A stretch of 64,000 nt of DNA from Terriglobia bacterium (GCA_020073465.1 JAIQFC010000004.1:124001-188000), one strand, 5' to 3'; positions 35,775 through 45,297 are shown, counted from the stretch's first letter. Notes: generated from the letters alone by a model not told the origin. Made by a program: numbers and translations.

Positions 35775-36986
35775 CTAGCTCGCAAAATGATTCATAACTT
35801 TCCGGACCGCGCACACCACATCCTGTACATCCGCATCCGTCATCGCGTGAAACATCGGAAGGCTGATGAGCCGCTCATAGGCGTCCTCCGCAATCGGGAA
35901 CTCGCCCCGCTTATCTCCGAAGCGGTCCCGATAGTACGGATGGTAGTGCACCGGAATGTAGTGCACATTGACGCCGATGTTTTCCGCACGCAGCGCGCGG
36001 AAGATCTGCGCGCGATCTGCAGTCAGTTTTTCAAGGTTCAGACGAATGGGATACAAGTGCCACGCCGGATTCACGTCCGCTCTGACAGAGGGAGCAATCA
36101 CGCCGGGAACCTCACGGAAGGCCGCGGTGTAACAACCCGCGATTTCCCGCCGGCGCGCCAGATTCGCATCAAGTCTCTTCAACTGTTCGCACCCGAGCGC
36201 GCACACAATGTCGGGTAGGCGGTAGTTGAAGCCGAGCAGCACCATCTCGTAGTGCCACTGTCCCGCCTTCTGGCGCTGGCGGGCGTCACTTGATATCCCG
36301 TGATTGCGGAAACGCCGCAGCGTCTCCGCCAGCCGGGGATCGTTCGTTGTGACCATCCCGCCTTCCCCGGTCGTGATGTGTTTGACGGGATGAAAGCTGA
36401 AGACTGTCATGTCCGCGATGCACCCCACACGCCGGCCACGATATTCCGCTCCTAGCGCGTGACACGCGTCCTCAATCACGAGCAGGCCTTTCTGCTTCGC
36501 GATCTCTTGGATCGGAGCCAGTTCTGCCGGGTGCCCCGCATAGTCGACCGCAAGAATTGCCCGGGTCCTGGACGTGATCCGCGCCTCGACCTGCTCCGGA
36601 TCGAGGTTCAGCGTGTCGCGGCAAACATCGCCAAAAACCGGAGTGGCCCCTTGATAGAGCACGCAGTTCGCCGTAGCGGCGAACGTCATCGGAGTCGCAA
36701 TGGCTTCATCGCCCGGCTTCAGTCCAGCGGCGAACGCGGCGCCATGAAGCGCGGCAGTCCCGGAACTGAAACTGACAGCATGCCCTGCTCCAACACGAAC
36801 CGCGAAAGATTCCTCAAACTCCGCAACCTTCGGTCCTGTGGTCAACCAGTCGGAGCGCAGCACATCAACCACCGCACGGATGTCGGTCTCCTCCAGCGAT
36901 TGCCGGCCGTACGGAAGCAAGGTTTCGCGTACCGGCGACCCACCGTGGATGGCAAGTGCCTTCGGAGTAACGGAGGTTGCGCTCAT
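35775..36986 (-). CDS. pseC: UDP-4-amino-4,6-dideoxy sugar aminotransferase (PseC-type)
   Basis: 403 aa. DegT-family blocks include YGRQSLEETDIRAVVDVLRSDWLTTGPKV, FSSGTAALHGA (PLP phosphate), EDACHALGA near 190, and FSFHPVKHITTGEGG with the Schiff-base Lys. The first block is close to PseC, which aminates the 4-keto sugar made by PseB. It starts 12 bases after pseB, forming the first two pathway steps in order. Confidence 0.88.
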   Translation of the reverse strand: MSATSVTPKALAIHGGSPVRETLLPYGRQSLEETDIRAVVDVLRSDWLTTGPKVAEFEESFAVRVGAGHAVSFSSGTAALHGAAFAAGLKPGDEAIATPMTFAATANCVLYQGATPVFGDVCRDTLNLDPEQVEARITSRTRAILAVDYAGHPAELAPIQEIAKQKGLLVIEDACHALGAEYRGRRVGCIADMTVFSFHPVKHITTGEGGMVTTNDPRLAETLRRFRNHGISSDARQRQKAGQWHYEMVLLGFNYRLPDIVCALGCEQLKRLDANLARRREIAGCYTAAFREVPGVIAPSVRADVNPAWHLYPIRLNLEKLTADRAQIFRALRAENIGVNVHYIPVHYHPYYRDRFGDKRGEFPIAEDAYERLISLPMFHAMTDADVQDVVCAVRKVMNHFAS

Positions 36987-36998
36987 GACGGATTTTGC

Positions 36999-38012
36999 CT
37001 ACGCCGAAACGCGCGCCGGCACGGGTTGCTCTTCGGGTGCGACCGGCGCAATCAACTCCTGGAGTTCCCGGTTCGTGAGCCAGCGTTCATTGGTGTCGCT
37101 GGCGTAACGGAACCCTTCCGGCAGAGGTGTTGCATCCACCCAATTCTCCCGCCGCCACCAGGGATGCGAGGGTTGAATGATGTACCGGTCTCGAGTTTCC
37201 AACGTGTTGCGCGCCTCATCCTCGGAGACAAGAACCTCGTGCAGCTTCTCTCCCGGACGGATGCCAATCGTCTCGATCTCGCATCCCGGCGCAATTGTTT
37301 CTGCCAAATCCACCAGCCGCATGCTGGGAATCTTGGGCACAAAGATCTCGCCGCCGTGCATCTGCTCAATGCTGCTCACCACAAACCTTACGCCTTGCTC
37401 CAGCGTGAGCCAGAAACGCGTCATTCGTGGATCGGTGAGTGTGATACGGCCGCGGCGGCGTTGCTCGAGGAACACTGGTATCACGCTCCCCCGGCTGCCG
37501 ACCACGTTGCCGTACCGGGCACAACTGAATCGAGATTCCTGCCCTCCGGCGTATGCGTTGGCCTGGACAAACATCTTCTCGGCGCAGAGCTTCGTCGCTC
37601 CGTACAGGTTGATGGGGTTGACCGCCTTGTCGGTGCTAAGCGCAAGGATCCGCCTGACGCCCTGGTTGATGGCAGCGTCGATGACGTTGCGCCCACCCAT
37701 GATGTTGGTCTGAATGGCTTCGAACGGGTTGTACTCGCAAGCCGGCACCTGCTTCAGCGCGGCGGCATGGACAACGACCGTCACTCCAGCGAACGCACGC
37801 TCCAGGCGCCCCGGGTCGCGCACATCCCCGATGAAATACCGCAGGCTCGGATCATCGAGTCCCGCCGCCCGCATGTCATGCTGCTTGAGTTCGTCCCGGC
37901 TGAAGATCACCAGCCGCTTGGGGTGATACTCCTTCAGCATGATCTCGACAAACTTCTTCCCGAAGGACCCAGTCCCGCCCGTAACCAGAATTACCTGTTC
38001 CGACCAATTCAT
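36999..38012 (-). CDS. pseB: UDP-N-acetylglucosamine 4,6-dehydratase, inverting (PseB-type)
   Basis: 337 aa from ATG at 38012 (MNWSEQVILVTGGTGSFGKKF); the longer frame to 38249 runs into the divergent promoter region. Diagnostic blocks are the TGGTGSFGKKF cofactor loop, HAAALKQVPACEYNPFEAI, and STDKAVNPINLYGATKLCAE with the catalytic Asp/Lys and Y-x3-K. GIRPGEKLHEVL lies near the C-terminus. It starts pseudaminic-type biosynthesis from UDP-GlcNAc and is the first gene of the string. The 239 bases to the divergent gene at 38252 must hold both promoters; I see no convincing -35/-10 pair. Confidence 0.9.
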   Translation of the reverse strand: MNWSEQVILVTGGTGSFGKKFVEIMLKEYHPKRLVIFSRDELKQHDMRAAGLDDPSLRYFIGDVRDPGRLERAFAGVTVVVHAAALKQVPACEYNPFEAIQTNIMGGRNVIDAAINQGVRRILALSTDKAVNPINLYGATKLCAEKMFVQANAYAGGQESRFSCARYGNVVGSRGSVIPVFLEQRRRGRITLTDPRMTRFWLTLEQGVRFVVSSIEQMHGGEIFVPKIPSMRLVDLAETIAPGCEIETIGIRPGEKLHEVLVSEDEARNTLETRDRYIIQPSHPWWRRENWVDATPLPEGFRYASDTNERWLTNRELQELIAPVAPEEQPVPARVSA

Positions 38013-38251
38013 TCCATCAGCCCTATTGTTCCTGGTACTCGTCAACCGTCCACGCTCCAGCGTCGCGCCTGGGATCGAAAAACCGTGATTCACTGTTCCA
38101 AGTTCGCTTTTCGGCCCGGGAGCAAGGTTGATGGGTAGTATAGCGAAGTTCCTCCCAATCCGTGCGGGCGGAAGCTCTTCCAGGCCGACCGGATCCCGCT
38201 TCCCCTTGCTACACTTCCGAGTACGAGGAAAGAACGAGCGAACCGGCAACG

Positions 38252-38872
38252 ATGACCCCTGACACCTTTGACTTCACCACGAAAGAGCTGCGTAAGTTAC
38301 GCAGCATGAAGCATCCGCACGGAATTCAGCAGTTTCTGGATGATGCCCCCTACCATTTGGCCGACACCGCCTGGTCTCCGCGGCGCGTGCTGGCCGAGCA
38401 AACCGCACATTGCCTGGAGGGAGCAATCTTCGCCGCTGCCGCACTCCGGGCCAACGGATATCCTCCGCTGCTGCTCGATCTTGAAGCGGACAACGACACC
38501 GATCACGTAATCGCCATCTACCGTGATGATGGCTGCTGGGGCGCAGTGGCTAAATCCAACTACACCGGATGCCGCTGGCGCGAGCCGGTATACCGTTCGC
38601 TCCGCGAACTTGCGCTCAGTTATTTCAACGGTTACTTCAATATGCGCGGGCAGCGCACGCTGCGCCGCTTCTCGGGTCCCGTCAACCTGAAGCGTTTCGA
38701 CCGGCAGCGATGGATGACTACCGACGAGCCGGTGTGGTTTATCGTCTATCACCTGTTCGATATCAAGCACTATCCCCTGCTGACCCGCGCGCAAGAAAAA
38801 CGGCTGCATCGCGTGGATGACCGACTCTTCCAGGCGGAATGCTTGGGGAAGGCATTGAAGCACGATGGGTAA
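38252..38872 (+). CDS. Transglutaminase-like/cysteine-peptidase-fold hypothetical protein
   Basis: 206 aa from ATG at 38252; a frame extended to 38162 is possible but has no Shine-Dalgarno. HCLEGAIFAAAALRANGYPPLLLDL followed by DHVIAIYRDDG resembles the Cys and His elements of transglutaminase-like folds. NYTGCRWREPVYRSLRELALSYF follows. No signal peptide is present. The family is not named confidently and the substrate is unknown. It is divergent from the nonulosonic-acid locus and need not be part of it. Confidence 0.7.
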   Translation: MTPDTFDFTTKELRKLRSMKHPHGIQQFLDDAPYHLADTAWSPRRVLAEQTAHCLEGAIFAAAALRANGYPPLLLDLEADNDTDHVIAIYRDDGCWGAVAKSNYTGCRWREPVYRSLRELALSYFNGYFNMRGQRTLRRFSGPVNLKRFDRQRWMTTDEPVWFIVYHLFDIKHYPLLTRAQEKRLHRVDDRLFQAECLGKALKHDG

Positions 38873-38948
38873 GGGAGCAGCCCGTCGGACCGGGCAGTTT
38901 CATGCATCCTCAGGGAACTCCAGGCCTTCTAAAGTCGTAAGGTAAGTC

Positions 38949-39950
38949 ATGGAAAAGCTGGGTCTCGCTCTGCTTCTTCTGCTGGTTGCCGCGCCTGTTC
39001 TGGCCCAGCAGGATCCGACCGGCGCTGCTCCCCCAGGTCCCGAGGCGGGTAGTTCCGCTCCATCCAATAAGGCCGACTCAGATACTCTCAAAGACAATGC
39101 CTCGCCGGCGTCAAAGGCCGATGCTGCTTTGCCCGATCTCGCGCCCGATGCTAACGGTGCCCTCTCACAGGAACAGATGCAGCAACTGTTTCGCGTCGTA
39201 GCCGACAAGGATGTCGAAAACGACAAGCGCCAGCGCGATTACACCTATATCGAGCGCGAAGTTGAAAACAAACTCGATGGCAAAGGCCAGGTAAAGTCCA
39301 CCGAGGCCAAGACCTATGAGGTGCTGGAGATCTACGGCGAGCAGGTACAGCGGCTGATCGAGAAGGATGACAAGCCGCTCTCCGAAAAAGAGGCAGCTAA
39401 GGAAGAAGAAAAGATCCAGAAGATCATCGACAAGCGTAAGAACGAATCAGATAGCGACCGAAAGAAGCGGGAGGAAAAGGAACAAAAGGATCGGGAAGAG
39501 GGGCGCAGGTTCGTACGCGAGGTCGCCGACGCCTATAACTTCAAACTGGTGGGAACCGAGCTTGTTGGCGACCGCGAGGCCTGGGTGATTGATGGCGAGC
39601 CCCGTCCCGGCTTTGTGCCGCACATGAAGGAGTCCAAATTCCTTTCGAAGTTCCGCGGCAGAGTCTGGATCGACAAGACCGATCTGCAACTGGCCAAGAT
39701 GGATGTGGAATGCCTGGACACTATCTCCTGGGGAGTGTTCCTGGCCCGCTTTCACAAGGGTTCTCGCTTCATGCTGGAGCAGACCCGCGTGAACGAGGAA
39801 GTCTGGCTGCCGCGCCAGCTCGCGGCAAAGATTGACGTGCGTCTCGCCCTGCTCAAGAATTTCAACGTCGACATCGAGCAGAGCTACCGGGATTACAGGA
39901 AGTTCCGTACGTCGGCGAAGATTGTGGGAGTGGGGGAAGTGAAGCCGTAG
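38949..39950 (+). CDS. Secreted charged protein, unknown function
   Basis: 333 aa with a Sec signal peptide (MEKLGLALLLLLVAAPVLAQQ, cleavage after LAQ). A Pro/Ala/Asp-rich linker follows, then a highly charged, probably helical region near residues 135-185 (KEAAKEEEKIQKIIDKRK). The C-terminal half has FRGRVWIDKTDLQLAKMDVE and WLPRQLAAKIDVRLALLKNF. These strands resemble the curved sheet of outer-membrane lipoprotein-sorting (LolA/LolB-like) folds. That fold assignment is tentative. No lipobox cysteine is seen, so it is a soluble periplasmic candidate. Confidence 0.75.
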   Translation: MEKLGLALLLLLVAAPVLAQQDPTGAAPPGPEAGSSAPSNKADSDTLKDNASPASKADAALPDLAPDANGALSQEQMQQLFRVVADKDVENDKRQRDYTYIEREVENKLDGKGQVKSTEAKTYEVLEIYGEQVQRLIEKDDKPLSEKEAAKEEEKIQKIIDKRKNESDSDRKKREEKEQKDREEGRRFVREVADAYNFKLVGTELVGDREAWVIDGEPRPGFVPHMKESKFLSKFRGRVWIDKTDLQLAKMDVECLDTISWGVFLARFHKGSRFMLEQTRVNEEVWLPRQLAAKIDVRLALLKNFNVDIEQSYRDYRKFRTSAKIVGVGEVKP

Positions 39951-40115
39951 GTTCCGAGCCCTAATGCAACGAGGCAACGCTCGATACACTCGGAGCTTGC
40001 CCGGCGGGGACGCGCAGGCGGTTTACTCCACCTTGACGGCTGTCGTGAACCGAAATGCCATCTCGCGTCATCTACTCTGTCACTTGTGTACACTCTGTCT
40101 CTACCAGGTGAGACC

Positions 40116-41783
40116 ATGTCATCTGCCCTCGTCCCCAGTGCTCTGGACCACACGCAAGCTTTTCCCGTTCTTACTGCCGCACAGATCGCACGTGTTCGAC
40201 CCTGTGGCAAGGTGCGAAACGTTGAACCGGGCGAGATATTGTTTGAGCCGGGCGACGTAAGAGTCCCTTTTTTCGTGCTGCTTTCGGGCGCTGTGGAGAT
40301 TGTGCAGCCCGACGTGAATGGTGAACGCGAGATCACGACCCATGCGGCCGGGGCCTTTACCGGAGAGATGACGATGATTTCGGGGCGCGGCGCCCTGGTG
40401 CGCGGGCGGGTCACTGCGCCCGGCGAGTTCCTGGAACTCAACAGCGATGAATTTCGCTCTCTGGTGGCGCGGGACGCAGAGCTGAACGAAATCTTCATGC
40501 GGGCGTTCATCCTCCGCCGGCTGCTGCTGATTAACAGCGGTCGTGGAAACGTGATTCTGATGGGTTCGCGCCATTCGGCCAAGACCCTTCGCCTGCGCGA
40601 GTTTCTGAGCCGCAACGGGCACCCGCATACCTACGTGGATCTCGACACCGACAAAGGGTTTCAGGTACTGCTGGACCGGTTTTCCGTCAAAGTGGAGGAA
40701 ATTCCGGTAGTGATCTGCAACGGGCGAACGGTATTGCGCAGCCCGTCGACGCAGGAATTAGCTGACTGTTTGGGATTTAACACGAGTATCTTGCCCTCGC
40801 AGATACGTGATGTGGTAGTGGTCGGTGCAGGTCCGTCGGGTCTCGCGGCGGCCGTCTATGCGGCTTCCGAAGGGCTCGATGTACTGGTGATTGAAACCGA
40901 GGCTCCCGGCGGACAGGCAGGATCGAGTTCGAAGATCGAAAACTATCTTGGGTTCCCCACCGGAGTTTCAGGACAGGAACTGGCAGCGAGGGCGACGACG
41001 CAGGCGCAGAAATTTGGCGCGAAGATGATGATTTCGCGCAGTGTGGCGCGCCTGAACTGCGGCCGGCGTCCCTACGAACTGGTCCTCGATGACGGCCAGA
41101 CCATTCCTGCGCATGCTGTCGTGATTGCCAGCGGGGCACGCTACAACAAGCCGGATATTGCCAACTTGAAGCAGTTTGAAGGCCAGGGAGTCTACTACGG
41201 TGCGACCTACATCGAGTCGCAGTTGTGCGAAAACGAAGATGTGATCGTGGTGGGCGGTGGAAACTCCGCGGGCCAGGCTGCCGTGTTTCTTGCGCAGACG
41301 GCACGCAGGGTATACATGCTGGTGCGCTCGGACACGCTTGCGGACACGATGTCGCGCTATCTGATTCATCGCATTGAGGAGAATCCTGCCATCGAGATGC
41401 ACTACTGCACCGAGATTGTCGCCCTCGACGGCGGAACGCAACTGGAGAGGGTGACCTGGCGGGACAAGAGTACCGGCGAGACATCGACTCATGAAATACG
41501 GCACGTGTTCGTCATGACGGGGGCGTCGCCGCGCACCGACTGGCTCAAGGGATGTCTGGCGCTCGACAACAAAGGCTTCATCGTGACCGGACGCGATCTC
41601 GACACAGCAGTAGGCGCACCGGCATGGCCGTTGCCGCGTGCACCGCAAATGCTCGAGACGAGCTTGCCGGGAGTTTTCGCCGTGGGTGACGTCCGCTCCG
41701 GCAGCGTGAAGCGAGTCGCCTCATCGGTCGGTGAGGGTGCGATTGCGATTCATCTCGTGCATCGAGTGCTGGCGGAGTTATAG
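40116..41783 (+). CDS. cNMP-binding / thioredoxin-fold / thioredoxin-reductase-like fusion
   Basis: 555 aa from ATG at 40116 with AGGTGAG upstream. Residues 12-135 are a cyclic-nucleotide-binding domain (EPGEILFEPGD, FVLLSGAVEIVQ). Residues 143-222 are a thioredoxin/glutaredoxin-like unit with the cis-Pro motif EEIPVVIC but no CxxC. Residues 231-555 are an FAD/NADPH reductase with VVVGAGPSGLAAAV, APGGQAGSSSKIENYLGF and VIVVGGGNSAGQAAVF. The redox pair CATC of thioredoxin reductases is replaced by GATYIE at 362-367. It is therefore probably a ligand-controlled flavoprotein that does not reduce thioredoxin. Confidence 0.88.
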   Translation: MSSALVPSALDHTQAFPVLTAAQIARVRPCGKVRNVEPGEILFEPGDVRVPFFVLLSGAVEIVQPDVNGEREITTHAAGAFTGEMTMISGRGALVRGRVTAPGEFLELNSDEFRSLVARDAELNEIFMRAFILRRLLLINSGRGNVILMGSRHSAKTLRLREFLSRNGHPHTYVDLDTDKGFQVLLDRFSVKVEEIPVVICNGRTVLRSPSTQELADCLGFNTSILPSQIRDVVVVGAGPSGLAAAVYAASEGLDVLVIETEAPGGQAGSSSKIENYLGFPTGVSGQELAARATTQAQKFGAKMMISRSVARLNCGRRPYELVLDDGQTIPAHAVVIASGARYNKPDIANLKQFEGQGVYYGATYIESQLCENEDVIVVGGGNSAGQAAVFLAQTARRVYMLVRSDTLADTMSRYLIHRIEENPAIEMHYCTEIVALDGGTQLERVTWRDKSTGETSTHEIRHVFVMTGASPRTDWLKGCLALDNKGFIVTGRDLDTAVGAPAWPLPRAPQMLETSLPGVFAVGDVRSGSVKRVASSVGEGAIAIHLVHRVLAEL

Positions 41784-41889
41784 AGGGTGGGGCAGAACTC
41801 CTTGCCACGGATTCACACGGATTTGCGCGGACTTTACTGCACCGTCGTTCGAACCTGTCATTTTTTCGAGCGTTATAATAGATAGATTC

Positions 41890-42013
41890 TTCCTCGCCGA
41901 AATTGCCTTCTGTGGAGGTCGCCGAGGAAAAGTGAGCCGAGCTTTGCTCGGCCTGGCCGGGTCAAAGACCCGGCCCCACAAGGGCATTGCCGATCCCGCT
42001 AGTCTTTCGCGGG
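41890..42013. repeat. Chain of four hairpins upstream of uvrB
   Basis: Between the fusion gene and uvrB (41784-42066, no gene) I see four inverted repeats in a row. TTCCTCG (41890-41896) pairs with CGAGGAA (41923-41929). GCCGAGC (41936-41942) pairs with GCTCGGC (41946-41952). GGCCGGGTC (41955-41963) pairs with GACCCGGCC (41967-41975). CCCGC (41995-41999) pairs with GCGGG (42009-42013). It may be an interspersed REP-like element or a structured leader of uvrB. Confidence 0.7.
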
Positions 42014-42022
42014 TTCGGTTCA

Positions 42023-42060
42023 AGCTAAAAGCTAAGAGCTAAGAGCTAACGGCTAAGAGC
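42023..42060. repeat. Heptanucleotide tandem repeat (AGCTAAG) before uvrB
   Basis: Five 7-base units run 42023-42057 (AGCTAAA, AGCTAAG, AGCTAAG, AGCTAAC, GGCTAAG) plus a partial AGC, ending six bases before the uvrB start. No Shine-Dalgarno is visible, so the array occupies the normal ribosome-binding region. Confidence 0.85.
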
Positions 42061-42066
42061 TTCTTC

Positions 42067-44058
42067 ATGGACTTCAAACTTGTTTCCGACTACAAGCCCC
42101 AGGGCGATCAAGGGCGGGCGATTGAATCGCTGCTGCGCGGCGTCTTTGACCGCGAACAGCATCAGGTTTTGCTTGGGGTCACCGGGTCGGGCAAGACGTT
42201 CACCATGGCTAAGGTGATTGAGGCGGTGAACCGTCCCACGCTGGTGATGGCGCACAACAAGACACTGGCGGCACAGCTTTATCACGAGTTCAAGAGTTTC
42301 TTCCCGCACAATGCGGTCGAGTATTTTGTTTCGTATTACGACTACTACCAGCCCGAGGCTTACGTCCCCGCCGCCGACCTCTACATTGAAAAAGAAGCGA
42401 CCATCAACGATGAACTCGACAAACTGCGGCTGTCGGCCACACGGTCGTTATTTGAGCGGCGCGATGCGCTGATCGTGGCTTCGGTCAGCTGTATCTACGG
42501 CCTGGGCTCGCCGGAAGCGTACTACGGCATGATGCTGTTCCTGGAAAAAGGTCAGAAGATCAAGCGCGAGGACATCACCCGCAAACTGGTCGACGTTCTT
42601 TACGAGCGTACCAATGGCGAATTCCGGCGCGGAACGTTTCGCGTGCGCGGCGACGTCATCGAGGTCTTCCCCACTTACGACGACATGGCCTATCGCATCG
42701 AGTTGTGGGGCGATGAGATTTCGTCGCTCACGCAGATCGATCCCCTGTTCGGCACGGTGAAGCAGAAGTACATGCGCCTCCCGATTTATCCCAAGACGCA
42801 TTATGTGATGAAGGAAGAGACGCGGGCATCGGCTGTCGATTCGATCAAGAAAGAGCTGGCATGGTGGGAAGTGGAACTGGAGAAGCAGGGGCGATTGGTG
42901 GAGTCCCAGCGTATTCATCAGCGAACCATGTTTGATCTCGAGATGATCAAGGCCATGGGCTACTGTCACGGCATCGAGAATTATTCGCGGCATTTTACGG
43001 GACGTCTGCCGGGCGAGCCTCCGCCCACCCTGCTGGATTACTTTCCCCGCGACTTCCTGATGTTCATCGACGAATCGCACCAGACAGTGCCGCAGCTGCG
43101 CGGCATGTACGCCGGCGACCGCTCGCGCAAGGAAACGCTGGTGGAGTACGGCTTCCGCATGCCGTCGGCGCTCGACAACCGTCCCCTGACGTTTGAGGAG
43201 TGGGAGCATCGCACGAACCAACTCGTCTATGTTTCGGCGACGCCGGGGCCGTATGAATTGACCAAGTCGGCGGGCGTGGTGGTGGAACAGATCATCCGGC
43301 CAACGGGCCTGATCGATCCCGAGGTTGAAGTTCGTCCGGTGAAGGGGCAGATTGATGACCTGCTGCACGAGATCCGCGCGCGAGTCGAGCACGGCGAACG
43401 CGTGCTGGTGACCACCCTGACCAAGCGCATGGCCGAGGACCTCGCCGAGTACTACGCCGAAGTGGGCGTGAAGTGCCGATACATGCACTCGGAGATCGAG
43501 ACCCTCGAGCGCGTGAAGATCCTCCGCGATCTGCGCAAGGGCGAAGTCGACGTATTGATCGGCATCAATCTACTGCGCGAGGGGCTGGATCTTCCAGAAG
43601 TATCACTAGTGGCGATCCTCGACGCGGATAAGGAAGGCTTCCTGCGCTCGTCAGGCTCGCTGATTCAGACGATCGGCCGCTGCGCGCGCCACTTGCACGG
43701 TCGCGCGATTCTGTACGCGGACCGCCGGACCGATTCGATGAAGCGCGCCATGGACGAGACTCTGCGACGGCGTGCCATCCAGACCGCATATAACGAAGAA
43801 AATGGGATCACGCCAGAGTCGATTGTGCGCCCTCTCGACATGACGCTGGCCGCGATCGTAGCCGCGGACTATACCGATCTGACTGGAGGCGAGGCCGAGG
43901 GCATGCCGGAGTTCAAATCACAAGAAGAAGTGGACACTTATATTGGCAAACTCGAGAGCGACATGCGGGAAGCGGCCAAGCGGTTTGAGTTTGAGAAGGC
44001 GGCGAAGCTGCGGGACACGATCAAAGAACTACGAACGAAGGAGTTTTTGTTCGCGTGA
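42067..44058 (+). CDS. uvrB: Excinuclease ABC subunit B
   Basis: 663 aa, the usual length. Walker [15 protein letters not shown] lies near residue 36, the beta-hairpin [12 protein letters not shown] near 90, the DEAH-like box [11 protein letters not shown] near 333, and helicase motif [16 protein letters not shown] near 535. The C-terminal UVR domain ([22 protein letters not shown]) binds UvrC. UvrB verifies damage and loads UvrC in nucleotide excision repair. It is probably a single-gene transcript. No LexA-type operator was recognised upstream. Confidence 0.97.
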   Translation: MDFKLVSDYKPQGDQGRAIESLLRGVFDREQHQVLLGVTGSGKTFTMAKVIEAVNRPTLVMAHNKTLAAQLYHEFKSFFPHNAVEYFVSYYDYYQPEAYVPAADLYIEKEATINDELDKLRLSATRSLFERRDALIVASVSCIYGLGSPEAYYGMMLFLEKGQKIKREDITRKLVDVLYERTNGEFRRGTFRVRGDVIEVFPTYDDMAYRIELWGDEISSLTQIDPLFGTVKQKYMRLPIYPKTHYVMKEETRASAVDSIKKELAWWEVELEKQGRLVESQRIHQRTMFDLEMIKAMGYCHGIENYSRHFTGRLPGEPPPTLLDYFPRDFLMFIDESHQTVPQLRGMYAGDRSRKETLVEYGFRMPSALDNRPLTFEEWEHRTNQLVYVSATPGPYELTKSAGVVVEQIIRPTGLIDPEVEVRPVKGQIDDLLHEIRARVEHGERVLVTTLTKRMAEDLAEYYAEVGVKCRYMHSEIETLERVKILRDLRKGEVDVLIGINLLREGLDLPEVSLVAILDADKEGFLRSSGSLIQTIGRCARHLHGRAILYADRRTDSMKRAMDETLRRRAIQTAYNEENGITPESIVRPLDMTLAAIVAADYTDLTGGEAEGMPEFKSQEEVDTYIGKLESDMREAAKRFEFEKAAKLRDTIKELRTKEFLFA

Positions 44059-44103
44059 ACGCTAGACGAAGTCCATCGCCCAGTCCCCCTTCTTCAGTTC
44101 TTG

Positions 44104-45228
44104 CTAGCGCCCGTACGCCGCGCTGGCCGCAAGGGGTTTCCGGTGGAAGGTGTAGCCGTCAAAGGTCTCTGACCGGAAGTTGAGGTTCGGAGCGTAGAGT
44201 TTTTCCGTCTGGCTCAGGAAGAGATACCCCCCAGGCTCCAGATACAGGTGCAAACGCTCAATCAGAGCAGAACGCTGCGAGCGCGAGAGGTGCGGCAGCA
44301 CATCCATGCAGAAGATGCAGTCAAAGCGTCCGATGTAGACCGGACGCGTCAGGTTCATGGTGTTGAACGTGACCAGGCTGCGCAGGCGCGGCTTCACCAG
44401 GAGATGCGAACCCACGATTGGCGCCGATCCGTTCGAAGACCCATTCGATGCCGGTCCGTTCGATGCCGCCCCATTCGAAGATCCGTTCGCCGATCCGTTT
44501 TGCGAGCCGTTCTGGCTTCCGTTGCCGTTGGCCGTTCCAATTCTCGAGAAGCTTGCGCGAATCGTAGCCGGGGGCAGGCCCGCAAGTGCCGACTGCGGAT
44601 ACAGGCCACGTTCCGCCACTTCGATCGCCGAGGGCAGCAAGTCGGTTCCCACAATGTGAATCGACCAGTCTTTTGAAATTTGCGGCGCAACAGGAACAAC
44701 GGTCTCAGCAATCCCTCCCGTGCGCACTGCACCGCCCTTCTCTTTTCCCCCATTGCCATTGCCGGTACATCCATTCGCGGCGCTGCTGCCGTTGCTAGCA
44801 CCGTTCGATCCGGGCAGCGAGTCGCAGATCGCCATGGCGATGGAATAAGCCTCTTCGCCGGTGCCGCAGCCAGCACTCCAGATGCGCAGCGCGGCGGGTC
44901 CTTCTCCCGCTTTTCTGGCATAGATTTGCGGCAGAACTTGCTTGGTCAGCGTGTTCATGGCGCCGGGGTGCCGGAAGAATCCGCTGGTCGAATTCAGCAA
45001 GCCTTCGAGAAATTGAGGAACGGTAGCGGGATCCTGATCGCAGGCGCGAAAGCGATCGAGTAAGGCGGCCGGGGATTCGAGTTCGTGGGCCTCGAGATAC
45101 TCCGCGATGTGGGCGGCCAGGGCGCTATTGGGACAATCGAGCAAAACTCCGGTTTGGCGCTCAACCAGGAGGCGGAGCTCAGAGAGCTCGTGCTCGAGAA
45201 CGGTGCCGCCGACCATCAACTTGTGCAT
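44104..45228 (-). CDS. CheR-type methyltransferase with Asn/Gly/Ser-rich insertions
   Basis: About 374 aa from ATG at 45228 (MHKLMV), with AAGG upstream. The N-terminal CheR helical domain and LRIWSAGCGTGEEAYSIAMAI (SAM site) are present. TRPVYIGRFDCIFCMDVLPHL replaces the usual FDxIFCRNV block, and YLFLSQTEKL ends the fold. Two low-complexity inserts of N, G, S and A interrupt the catalytic domain near residues 141-164 and 233-269. The canonical CheR at 60340 lacks them. It belongs to a minus-strand group with a kinase-like and a PilZ-like protein. Receptor methylation is likely but unproven. Confidence 0.8.
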   Translation of the reverse strand: MHKLMVGGTVLEHELSELRLLVERQTGVLLDCPNSALAAHIAEYLEAHELESPAALLDRFRACDQDPATVPQFLEGLLNSTSGFFRHPGAMNTLTKQVLPQIYARKAGEGPAALRIWSAGCGTGEEAYSIAMAICDSLPGSNGASNGSSAANGCTGNGNGGKEKGGAVRTGGIAETVVPVAPQISKDWSIHIVGTDLLPSAIEVAERGLYPQSALAGLPPATIRASFSRIGTANGNGSQNGSQNGSANGSSNGAASNGPASNGSSNGSAPIVGSHLLVKPRLRSLVTFNTMNLTRPVYIGRFDCIFCMDVLPHLSRSQRSALIERLHLYLEPGGYLFLSQTEKLYAPNLNFRSETFDGYTFHRKPLAASAAYGR

Positions 45229-45297
45229 ATGACCTTCCCCCCGCGAGGGGTATGGAACCAGCGCCAAAGAAATCAGCGTCCTGCAAAGGGGGAGGAG

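Noticed and set aside
34206-36218. 670-codon plus-strand open frame opposite the cytidylyltransferase/reductase fusion and pseC
   Set aside because: Antisense to motif-rich genes. Its own translation is low in recognisable motifs and unlike any family.
36459-38138. 559-codon plus-strand open frame opposite pseC and pseB
   Set aside because: It is antisense to two clearly conserved genes. It is an artefact of high GC codon bias, with no domain pattern or ribosome site.
41874-41879. TATAAT as a -10 box for uvrB
   Set aside because: No acceptable -35 element lies at 16-18 bp spacing, and it is followed by hairpins. It is not listed as a promoter.
42448-43488. 346-codon minus-strand open frame opposite uvrB
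   Set aside because: uvrB is certain, so the antisense frame has no independent support.
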